The notes under the pieces are model-generated. The model was not told where the DNA came from. It saw nothing but the letters and a program-made list of their open reading frames with translations, and ran no database searches. The translations under genes and the position numbers were made by a program. DNA of 64,000 nucleotides from Gastrolobium villosum (lineage: Eukaryota > Streptophyta > Magnoliopsida > Fabales > Fabaceae): positions 18,501 through 82,500 of the forward strand of contig JAVKPL010014531.1 in assembly GCA_032173675.1 (NCBI GenBank), read 5' to 3'. Of this stretch, positions 27,001-39,000 are shown piece by piece. Each line of letters opens with the position of its first letter. Position 1 is the stretch's first letter.

Positions 27001-30000
27001 CCTTTTTTATTTTGAATGAATTTATCTTCTCTTAATGCTTTCTATGAGTTTGATCTTGTAGAATGATTTAGGGTGATTGTACAACAATAAGGATGTTGGT
27101 ACATGAACCATGTATGATAAATTCATCATAATCCTTATGATTCTAGGGATACACATAGGGTTTTATGCATTCATGTGTTTAATACTTATTTTTTTGAGGA
27201 ATAGCCAGGGAACTAACTAGGATTCTTTCAAGATAATAAAGATTTAGGATGTCAAGGGATTGAGTTCTAATTAACTTAAGGAAATCGATTGGCAACAAAA
27301 AAAGGCCGATTAATTAAGGGTTTTAGTTCAGAACATAAAGGGGAGATCGGACGAAATCGAACCCCTAACTGCATTTCTTGATTGTCAAGTTATTCATATT
27401 TTGCGTTCTTGTTTTGTTATTTAATTTAGTCTTCATTAAATTCTCTTGATCAATTGCCCAACTTAAGTGTAAATAGTGAATTAGTGGTTGAAATAGAATC
27501 CTCGTGGGAACGATCTCGTACTCAGTACACTTTATTACTTTTACAACCGGTGCACTTGCCGAAGTCGCAATGACAAGTCCATGCACACCAACTTTTATAT
27601 TGTCTGTCTATCTTCTTTTTTCAGTTTATTATTTATTATTTTTCAATCTAAAATGCTTACAGAACTTTGCTTACAGAACTTATTTTATGAAAAGACATTG
27701 CCATCTTTTTATTTCTTTGGGGAGGGAGGAGGAAGAAAGTTCCTTTACACCTACAATCTCTATTTTGCAGTTCCAAAAAACAGGAGGGGTAACATGGCTT
27801 TTGTTAACTGGTGCAATTTAAGTATGTCCTATGCAAGACATCTTTTATAAAATTAAATATTTGTTATGGCATAATAAAGGCTTAATGTGATTCCAAGCAA
27901 TGATGATTGTGTCTTTGAGATATGACTTTTGTGTGTGAATGTTCAATATGTCTTAATTTTTTAGTACTTTTTGAGTTTAAGCATCTATTTTGTATATACT
28001 AAATTGTTTGCAATTTGCATAGTATTCACTATCTTTGGTATTGCACGCTCCGTGATCTGCTATACCACTAGTGCTTCTAGAGTTGGCCGCTCCGCGCCAC
28101 TCTAGGTTTGACTACAATGATTTAGAAGTCAACTTAACACACAGCAAAAGTGATGTCTATTCAAGTAACTACCAGGTAATTAAGCTTGTCAACAAGCTGT
28201 AGAATCTACTATGATTGACAAAGGCTCATCCTAACTCAACTGAAGTTTATGTTGGTATGCATTGGAGTATTACTACGTTGACAATTGAGCACGCCTGTTC
28301 CTATGTCTAATGCATACATATGACAATGTCATTCATATAAACTACTAGTTAGCTGCATATGTTAAGCAGATAGTGATAGAAGAGGTCAGAATGGCCAGCC
28401 TCACTAAGTCATGTCAAGCTTCAGCAGAAGAAAAAGATTGATGTAGTAGTTGACATACAAAGCCAGTCCCCTCAAGCAATAAAACCTGGTGATTGCTGCA
28501 TTTAATTCCCCATGCAAGCAAGAAATCAAGTTTATGTCAAGTTGATAAAGAAGCCAACGATGAATATTATCATGGGTTCAAAGGGGAGAATAGAAACAAT
28601 CTTGAACATAGGCGAAGGCATCTTTAGCAATCAGGGGATCAGAGGATCACTTGGAAATTCCAATGCATAATGCAATTGGAAATTCCAATGCATAATGCAA
28701 TTGGAAATTCTGATGCGGGGTGTAGCACAATAGAGTAGGTGATGAGTCATTTGGGAGGACTAATATCTAGTTTTGTAAGTAAGAGAGTCCAATGGCGTAG
28801 GAGGTGAGTCATTGGCAGGACTAATAGCTAGTTTTGAAGGTATGAGAGTTCAATAGAGTAAGAGGTGAATAATTGTGATGATTAATTGCTAGTTTTATAG
28901 GTAAGTCAACCACATAATAAGTAGAAAAAGAATCAACGAGTTTTATGGGTGTACTAACAAGGTTTAGGATACCATTTTCATAAGCTCATCCAATCATGTG
29001 AAAAATTTCAAGAGCGCTTATTATGCAGAATAAGCATTTATAAACCAATATGCTTCACCATACAAGGAAAGCAATACTTACAATATCAGTGTCCTCAGTT
29101 CTAGTCCATGTAAATTTCATCATTGGATGTTTTACATATAATGGTCGCTGAATCTTAGTAAGAGCTGTAAAACAATATAATACTGAATAAGGGGACCCAG
29201 GTAAAATAAAGAATAAATAAACAGGGACTTCAAAAATCAACAATGTAAGTAAAACAAAAAGTAATAAAATTTGAAAAAGCATGGGATTTATTAAGATGGG
29301 TTCTCTTGAGGAAAGACAGAGAAATATGGGGCATTTGTGATGTTACTTTTCAAGATTGATTTTCAGTTGCTTTTCTACATTTTGAGGATATCGTATCCTT
29401 GGACTTATATTTTTATCAGAGAAGAATTTCATACCAAGAATATTGTCAGGAATGCCTTCGGACTGAAGAAGTTTCGTTTGCAAACTCTTATTCTACATAA
29501 TATGGCAGCTGTTAGTTCCAGCACTGGAGGCATCATTAGAGAATAGAGAAATCTTTAACTTGACATAATATAAATCTATTAAAAGATATAATAAAAATCT
29601 TTCAAGTGACTTCACCCAATAGCATAACCTTTCGGAAGAATTGAATCACGACGTGGTATCAGAGCATCTATAATCAAGTGATCTAGAGTACAATCCTTAG
29701 TGCCCCCATTCTTAAAAAGTAGAATTTCAACACAAGGTAGGTGAGCATGTGCATTTGCCACACTTCAAGTCCAAAGAGTTAATGAGTTGGGGGTTGTGTT
29801 AGATATACTATAGATCTGTTAAAGATAGAATAAAAATCATCTATGTGCCTTCACCCAAATGCTTAAACTTTTGGGAAAGTTGATTCATGACATAAACAAT
29901 TAGAGTTTTGCCAGAAAATATTCCATAAACTCTGCATAAGAACGCTATGCATAGTATGACGCATGTTTCACAAATGGTATAACCAGACCAGATTCAGGAA

Positions 30001-33000
30001 AGTAAGTTTAAAGGAGAAAAGCCAGGGTTTCACATACCTCCTTTAGCAAGTTTATTTCGGGCTCAGATAAACCTCTCCTGAAATATTTTGCAAATATATA
30101 AAATCAAGAGAAGCAAGCCAAATCTGAAACAGTTATTTTTTGGCACAATTAAAATTACAAAATGTATATACCCACTATGATAACCAAACAAATTTTACGT
30201 ACTTAATAATGGTCTTTCATTCTAATAAAAGAAAAATTCATTAAAAAGAGAATAGGAATGCAGGAGGATCAGGAATCATCATAAAAAGATAAGAAAACAA
30301 CAAATAAACATATTTCCTATTTTGGTTGAAATAGAATGTTACGACCCATAACTGATATTAGGGGTTCAACAGTAAGTCTTCCATAGGCAGCAATGCAGAG
30401 AATAATATTCCTTTACGCTGACTCATCATGGAGGGAAAGTTTGATAGGGAATTCAGTTAAATAGGGAGCAGCGTGGAAGGAGTGGGGGATCTTTTGGGCA
30501 ATTGGAACTTGGACCTTTGGGAAAGATCAGGGGCTCTCCAACACCTCTGAATCTATCTTTCTTTATTTCCTTATTTTGTATTTCCATTCAGTTCTGTAAT
30601 TAGGAAGAATATTGGAGAAATACTGTCATGGAGTTTACATGTAATCAATACTGTTGATTTCTGGATTTAATACAAATCGTCTCTGTTTTTGGGTTTATTC
30701 TTGAATTTGTTGGTTCAGATTGTTACATAGAAATTGTATAAATGGTTACGTGCCACTTCATACAGTGAAAAAGCTTCTTCCTGTTTCTTTCTATGGATAA
30801 ACAAGAATTTTTTATTAGATGTGAAATAAAGAAACAAGGTGAGGGAGGTTAAATACCCTCACAATAGAAAGCATCAATCATAAACAAAGCAAAAACAAAC
30901 GCTGACAGCAAGGAGCTCTCCAATCTCTTTTCATGTATACCAAGGAGAGCAACTGAAAGAAACCTTGTGTTGATAAACAAAGCAACAACACAACAAGGAC
31001 ACTGACAGCAAGGAGCTCTCCAATCTCTTTGCATGTATACCAAGGAGAGCAACTGAAAGAAACCTTGTGTTGATAAACAAAGCAAAAACACAAGGACACT
31101 GACAGCGAGGAGCTCTCCAATCTCTCTGCATGTATACCAAGGAGAGCACCTGAAAGGAACCTTGTGTTGAACATGAGAGAGGTGAGAGAGGCCGGGAAAG
31201 AAAATCTTGTCTTAATCTAAAACTAAAAGTTTGAGTATTTGACTCCAACCAAAGAAACTGGGGCCCGGGAATGAAAAATATACCAACAATATCCCCTCCC
31301 CCGGCCATGCATGGAATTAACACCAAACAAAAAACCCAAGAAGATCAAAGGTTCAAATACAATAAACAACTTCCTTTTACATGTGATACCGTAAGTAGCA
31401 TTTTATTTTGGTATGTGTTAGAAAATAGTATAAACCATTAAAAAGCCCTCACCCACTAGCTTAAGCTTTTGGGTTGAATTGGTTCTTTACATGGTATCAG
31501 AGCCTCGATGTCTCGGATTCAATACTCACCGGTCCCATTTAATTAATAATTAATTAAGTCTCGTGGAATTTCTTAGCACAGGTAGGTAGGCCTGTACATT
31601 GTCCACTCTTCAAGTCTAATGGGCTCTCGTGTGAGAGGGCGTGTTAGAGAATAGGATAAACCATTAAAAAGCCTTCACCCACTAGCTTAAGCTTTTTGGT
31701 TGATTTGGTTCTTTACAGGATGAAATAAAAATTTTTGTTTTATGAATGACTGTATGAAATAAAGAGATGTTAGGCATAATTTGCTATGCAAAGTCCCTAC
31801 AAACTCTAATGAAATTTCAATTGGACAGCTATGAGACTAACGAAGCTCTAAGCAATGCTTGGCAATGAAGTGCCAAGGAGAATAAATAAGTATAGCAAAG
31901 ACAACAATGTCAGGTGGACATTTCAAGAAAATATAAGATTAAGAAAAAACAGATGTGATAGAATGTTGGAGTAGCACCTTGAGGAGGATGGAAACTAGAC
32001 TATGGTATTTTGGATGCAGTAAAGAAATATGGGTTAAGGGTTAGGAAAGAAGGAAAAGAGACATCCGGCTAAAGAAGTAAACTGAAAGTCTATTTGACAG
32101 ATGTAATATGCTACAACACCATAACCTAATACTCCTACGTATAATTAGGTCTGTAAAGAACTTTGGGATACACCACCCCAAAAGTTAACTTAAAGGGTGG
32201 GAGTGCCCAAGGCCTTATAAACTCCACATTAGTTGTTCATCCAACCAATGTGGGACTATATATCTCAACAATACCATATTGTAAGATGTAAGACAAAAGG
32301 TTTTCTAATATTATTTGAATAAATTACATGAGGGGTATTTATACAAGAAAAAATAGCTAAGAATGACTCAGCGATAACTAATCACAATTAATCCTAATCA
32401 ATGTTAATTAATCCTAATTAATAGGAAATAAAAACAATCAATCCTAATTAATCTTAATTAATCCTAATTAATAGGAAATAAAAACGGAAAAATATTTGAA
32501 TTTGAATTCTGATTTTCTACACTCCCCCTCAATTTGGGAGGTAAATGTTGATCATTCCCAACTTGCCAATCAAGTCTTCGAATGCTGGATGATTTAGGCC
32601 CTTGGTAAGGATATCTGTAGTTTGCTCTTTGGTTGGAACATACATCATACGCACACTTCCATCATCTAATTTTTCTTTGATGAAGTGACGATCAACTTCC
32701 ACATGCTTTGTTCGATCATGATGCACAGGATCTTGAGCAATGCTAACAGCTGCCTTGTTATCACAATATAGTTTTATTGGTAGGGAATATGAAATCTTCA
32801 ACTATTGAAGAAGTCTTCTCAACCAGGTTCCTTCACAAACTCCATGAGCTAAAACTCGAAATTCTGCTTCAGCACTACTTCTTGCAACCACTGTTTGCTT
32901 TTTGCTTCTTCAAGTAACAAGATTTCCCCACACATAGGTGCAATAGCCTAAGGTAGATCTCCTGTCTACGGATGAGTCTGCCCAATCTGCATCAGTGTAT

Positions 33001-36000
33001 ATTTCAATCGTTCTTTTATACCCCTTTTTAAAGAATAATTCTCTTCCTGGAGTGTTCTTGAGGTATCTAAGCACCTTATAGACTGCACTAAGATGCTTCT
33101 CCTTGAGTGAGTGCATGAATTGAGTAATCATACTCACCGCAAAGGCAATGTCAGGATGCGTATGAGATAAGTAAATTAGTTTACCAACCAATCTCTGATA
33201 TTATTCTTTATCCACCTCATTCCCATCTTCAATACCTAACTTGGTATTAGGTTCCACGGGTGTCTCAGTAGGCTTACACCCTAACATTCCTGTTTCCAAC
33301 AAAAGGTCTAGAACATATTTCTTTTGTGTGAGAGTGATACCTATTTTGCTTCTAGCAACTTCCACACCAAGGAAATATTTGAGAGTGCCAAGATCTTTTA
33401 GTTCAAATTGAGATGCTAGATATTTCTTCAAGGAGTTCAATTCCTCAAATATCATCACCTGTAAGAACTATATCATCTACATATACAATAAGAATAACAA
33501 TTTTACCATCCTTAGAGTGTTTGTGGAAGAGAGTATGATCAGTCTGTGCTTGAATGAAGCCTCTTCTTTTGACAGCTTGTGTGAATTAGTCGAACCATTC
33601 TCTAGGAGACTATTTCAACCCATATAGAGACTTTTTTAGTTTACACACTGATCCATTTCCCTTTTCAAAACCAGGTGGAGGATCCATATAGACTTTTTCA
33701 TGTAAGTCACCATTTAGGAATGCATTCTTCACATCTAACTGTTGCAGAGGCCAATCTAGGTTGGCAGCAAGTGATAAGAGAACTCGTATGGTATTGACTT
33801 TAGCAACTGGAGCAAAAGTCTCATGATATCTATCCCATGAGTCTGCGTGAAACCCTATGCAACTAGTCTGGCCTTATACTTGTTGATGTTGTTATCTGCA
33901 TTAAACTTTATTGTGAACACCCAGTTGCAAACTACTGTTTTCTTTCCTCTGGGTAATGCTACAGACTCCCAAGTTCCATTTTTGTTGAGCGCATCCATTT
34001 CTTCAAAGACTGCATTCCTCCATTTTGGATCATCAAGTGCTTATTGGATATTTTTTGGCATTTTTGTACTGTCTAACATAGTGTTGAAAGCACGAAAATC
34101 TGGGGACAACTTTTCATATGTGATATGATGAGAAATAGGATGAGCAGTAGACATCTAACTGTTGCAGAGGCCAATCTAGGTTGGCAGCAAGTGATAAGAG
34201 AACTCGTATGGTATTGACTTTAGCAACTGAAACAAAAGTCTCATGATATCTATCCCATGATTCTGCGAGAAACCCTTTGCAACCAGTCTGGCCTTATACT
34301 TGTTGATGCTGTTATCTGCATTAAACTTTATTGTGAACACCCACTTGCAAACTACTGTTTTCTTTCCTCTGGGTAATGCTACAGACTCCCAAATTCCATT
34401 TTTGTTGAGCGCATCCATTTCTTCAAAGACTGCATTCCTCCATTTTGGATCATCAAGTGCTTCTTGAATATTTTTTGGCATTTTTGTACTGTCTAACATA
34501 GTGTTGAAAGTACGAAAATCTGGGGACAACTTTTCATATGTGATATGATGAGAAATAAGATGAGCAGTACAAGACCTAGTACCTTTTTCGGAGAGCAATA
34601 GGCACATCTAGGTTGGCTGTATCAGTGTTGCTGGAACTAAGACCCGAGTCAGAATCCTGGCAGTCTAGAGGCTCCTGAGGTGATTCTCGCCTGCTGTAAA
34701 ACTTTCCCCATTTCCCGGGAGGATCTCCATTATCTGACACATTAACTCCCCCTGTCTTTTGCATAATGACTCCCCCTGTCTCCAACTGCAAAGGCAAAAC
34801 AACAGAATCATTTGGTTTCCACGACTTATCTCTATTAACCCCAAAAAACTCCCCCTGAAGAGAAGTCGAAGGAAAAAAAGATTGTCTCTCATCAAATGTG
34901 ACAGCCATAGAAACAAAGACTTTACGAAGTGAAGATGAGTAACACTTGTAGCCCTTCTGGTTAGGAGAATATCCTATGAAGACACATTTAATGGACTTAG
35001 GATCGAACTTGGACCTTTGACGGGGAGGAACATGTACAAAAGCCACACAGCCAAACAACTTGGGAGGAAGGGAAGAGTGAGCCCGGAAAGAAGGAAAGGT
35101 GTGGGTAAGACAAGATAAAGGAGATTGAAAATTTAGGACACGAGAAGGCATCCGATTGATGAGGTATGCTGCAGTCAAGACAGCTTCCCCCACAAATATT
35201 TAGGGACATGCATGGTAAATATAAGAGCTCGAGCAACTTCAAAGAGATGTCTATTTTTCTTTCAGCCACCCCATTTTGTTGAGGGGTGTTAGGACAAGAA
35301 CTTTGACGAAGAATACTATGCTGGCTGAGATAGTTTCCAAGAACAGAATTAAAATATTCAGTACCATTGTCAGTTCGAAGAATTTGATTAGAGGTTTGGA
35401 ACTGAGTTTGAACCATAGCATGAAAGTTTTTAAAAGTGGATGCAGCGTCAGACTTATCCTTTAGAAGGTATACCCAACATACCCTAGAGTGATCATCTAT
35501 GAAAGTTATAAACAACGAGCACCAGAGATATTTTTTTCACGGGCTAGACCCCATATATCACTATGAATCAAGGTAAATGAAGAAGAATCATGATGGACTC
35601 TAGGAGGATAAGAAACACGAGAATGTTTTGCAAGCTGACAAATATCACAAGAAAAAGAACCGGGATTTTTATTGATAAATAAGCTTGGGAACAACTTCTG
35701 AAGATAAATGAAATTTGGGTGTCCTAACCGACGATGCCACAACAAAACATCATTACAATCATCAGACAAACATACCGAGTGGTTCACAATTTTTTTTTCT
35801 TCACAAGAGTCTTTTTCTAAATAATAGAGTCCTTCTTCCTCTCTAGCACTGCCAATTATCAGCCCCGAGTCCTGTTCCTAGAAAACACAAGCATTGCCAG
35901 AAAACTTGGCAACACAATATACCTCAGACGTAAGTTTGCTGATAGAGATAAGGTTACAAGTAAGAAAGGGAACATGAAGGACACAGTTCAAAGTAATGTG

Positions 36001-39000
36001 TTCAAAAAGTTTAATGGATCCTTTTCCAGCAATAGTAGAGAAGCTGCCATTTGCTGCTCTTATTCGTGACTGTTGATAGTAAGTGGTATAAGAACAAAAT
36101 AAGGTTGCATTACCTGTCATATGATCTGAAGCCCCTGAATCAAGAATCCAACGACTACTATTATTAACATGGAACGTGGTACCTTGTTGAGCAACATTGC
36201 TGGATGGAAATTTACTTTCAATCAACATGGCTGTGTGTGGTAACACGTAGGGCGGACGCTCCGTCCTTTCTTTAGCACGTGGCTCAGCAGAATCCGATGG
36301 TCCTTCTTGGAACTCGTAGATCGGCTCCTTCTGTTTCGAATGGTGCGGGTCTTGGCCGGAAATGTCGCTGGAAAAATTTTCCAGCGGCTGCTGACGGCGG
36401 TGGAAAGCTGGGATTTTGCCTTTTACAGTGATTGGTAGCCTTACTTTGCTCTTGGGACTTTGTAGGAAGGGAAAATAACCTTAATAAAGGTTGGAGGTTG
36501 AGTTTTTCGGCATTGTGCCGCCGATTTGACGGTGGTTGTGGTGGCTGAGTTTTCTCGAGACCAACCTGCTCTTGATACCATATTTTAAGGTGTAAGACAA
36601 AAGATTTTCTAATATTATTTGAATAAATTACATGAGGAGTATTTATATAAGAAAAAATAGCTAAGAATGACTCAGCGATGAGTAATCACAATTAATCCTA
36701 ATCAATGTTAATTAATCCTAATTAATAGGAAATAAAAAAAATCAATCCTAATTAATACGAAATAAAAACAGAAAAATATTTGAATTTGAATTCTGATTTT
36801 CTACAAGGTCAACTACCAATAAAACTAGTAAAAGCCAAATTTTAATAACATCACTAACAATTTAATTAAAAAAAACGAAACAGATTAGAAAATGTATTAA
36901 TCTAAAGATATCTTAACTATAGTCAAACAGACACGTTAGGATTATAAGACCAATGGAAATGGTAGTGAGAGACATAAAAAAGTTAAAGAGAAACCATTGA
37001 AAAAATCTTGTTTCTAAATGGTTTTACTGAAAATTTGGTTTTTCATAAAGGCCAATAGGATTGATCATTGATCTATATAGTCAATGCCATCTAGTTAGAT
37101 AAGGTTTCATGGTTGCTTGGGATAAAACAATGTTATCAATGCAAAATGGCAGAATATTGCACCAGGCTGAAAACCCACCATAATTTTATGGCAGATCACA
37201 TGGCAGTCACTGGGGAAAAAAAGTCAGACATGTTAGAGAAGAAAAAAGAAAAAATTGATAAAAGCACTTATTGGGCATAATCTCCAATGTGTGTACATGT
37301 GTTGGATGTAACCCCAAGATCATAGTTATAGGTGAATAGCACACTTGTAGAGAAAGGTGGCTTATATGGTAATAGCAAATATGTAGCTTGGCTATTTTGA
37401 AAAATATTACATGTAACATAACAAAGATAAGGTATATCTAGTACCATTCGAAATGACAACAATACACAATCAAAATGGTTAATATATATGAAATGAAAAA
37501 GACAAAAATAGATGAAGAAGAAACTTGGTTGAAAGTTGAAACATAGACAAAGAAAAGAGATACAAGGCAGAAATCAGAACCCAAGAGGAATCAAGTAAAA
37601 GCAACGACATGTAGAAACAGAATGAAGCAAAAGCAAAACCACGCTGACACATGAAAGAAAAACAATAATGACCAATAAAACATTATGCACACCTTGACTG
37701 AGATGCAGAGGAATAATGACACTTTAACTGCCTAATAAGGTTTATGCTTAGGGTAGAAAATAGAGCTTGGTTATTTTTAGAGGTAAGTAGCTCCTTACAG
37801 AAGATCTGACACAAGTTATTGTACTTTTGTGCGGGGGGAACTTAGTAATTTAATTAAGTAAAAAATGAGTTGTTGGTAGGAGTAGTGCAGAGGCAGCATT
37901 CAGGGCTTTAGCGCTTGGAATATGCAGAGTGATGTTGCTATTAAGGCTACCCAAGGAATTAGACTTCAGCCATGACTTGCCAATGAAGGTGTTCTGTTCT
38001 GTGATAACATGACAACAATAGGGACAGACAAGAACCCTATTCATCATGACAGGACAAAAACATTAAAATTGAGAAACACTTCATTAAGGAGAATAGTGAT
38101 AAGTCTTATTGAATTGAATCATGTCTCCACTGGTTCTCAGTAGCATATGTGATAACAAAGGCCTTGTCAAGAGTTAGAATTGAATAGTTTAGCCACAAGT
38201 TGGGAATGATCAACATCCACTCCCTAGCTTGAGGGAGAATGTTGTCAGTCAAATGTAATTTTCCCCATAATCCATTCTGATTTATTTTGTTTTTATTCTT
38301 GTTAGTCACATGTGATTCTCAACGTGATCCAATCTAAGAATAACATAATAATTCCTAACAATTACAATATTTCGAAAATTTGCTTTTACACACTGCATCA
38401 CTCATACGATCTACAATATAATTTCCCCATAATCCATTCTGATTTATTTTGTTTTTATTCTTGTTAGTCTTGTTGCAACTATGCTAAAGCTACAACAGTT
38501 CAACTTATATGAGAACAAAAGTAATATTTCTTTTTATTGGCTTGGAACTTTGATCACTTATTTGTTCTTATAAAGAACTCTCATGGTTCGCATCAAATGG
38601 ATTCCATTCGCATTTTGGTATGAGAAACAAAGGCACTCCAGACAACAGTAGAGTTAGCATTCCAGGCTTTTGAACATCAACAAATCTAGTCTGCATTTAC
38701 ATCCAAAACTCTCTCTGTGGAACCATATCAAGTAAATTCGAATTCACTCAATTATAAGCCTTCTCAATACCAATCATAAAGCCTAGAACATCTTTTTCTT
38801 CTCCAGTATCACCAACGACCTCATTGATAATAGAAGTTGCATCCAAAATCTGTCTTATACAAGCACTTCGTGACTAAAGTATAGTGTCCTCCAAAGCCTT
38901 GCTCATCCAAGCTAATAGCAACTTAGCCACACGACCTAATACTCAATAAAAGCTATCATTTTAAAGAATACACACAAAAATATTTATCATGTAAAAGAGA

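Larger units (their letters stand above)
24300..27572. mobile_element. Solo LTR (gypsy/Tat-like) split by an RTE LINE
   Basis: The outer sequence begins TGATAAACTCATAGTTTATC (a palindrome) and ends ACTTGCCGAAGTCGCAATG, an ending typical of long plant gypsy/Tat-type LTRs. ACAAG occurs on both sides (24295-24299 and 27573-27577). The inner part, about 24950-26912, is an RTE LINE. Without it the LTR is about 1.3 kb. No second LTR or internal domain is present. Confidence 0.6.
32152..36805 (-). mobile_element. Copia element with a TRIM type B LTR joined to its 3' end, intron 7
   Basis: Minus order: copia LTR 36584-36805, primer site (TGGTATCAAGAGC from about 36580 down), pol, polypurine tract ATTGAGGGGGAG, copia LTR 32280-32521, nine bases ATATGGTAT, then TRIM type B LTR 32152-32270. 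The nine bases repeat what follows the 5' copia LTR. AGGTC flanks the composite (32147-32151 and 36806-36810), so copia and TRIM LTR appear to have gone in together. Gag is missing. Confidence 0.82.

Noticed and set aside
30849..31326. Overlapping open frames with repeated Leu/Cys-rich protein
   Set aside because: Produced by the 100-bp tandem repeat; no splice context or start consistent with a gene.
31416..31717. Cassandra-type TRIM (5S rRNA promoter in the LTR)
   Set aside because: The LTRs are too short and show no 5S-like internal promoter boxes.
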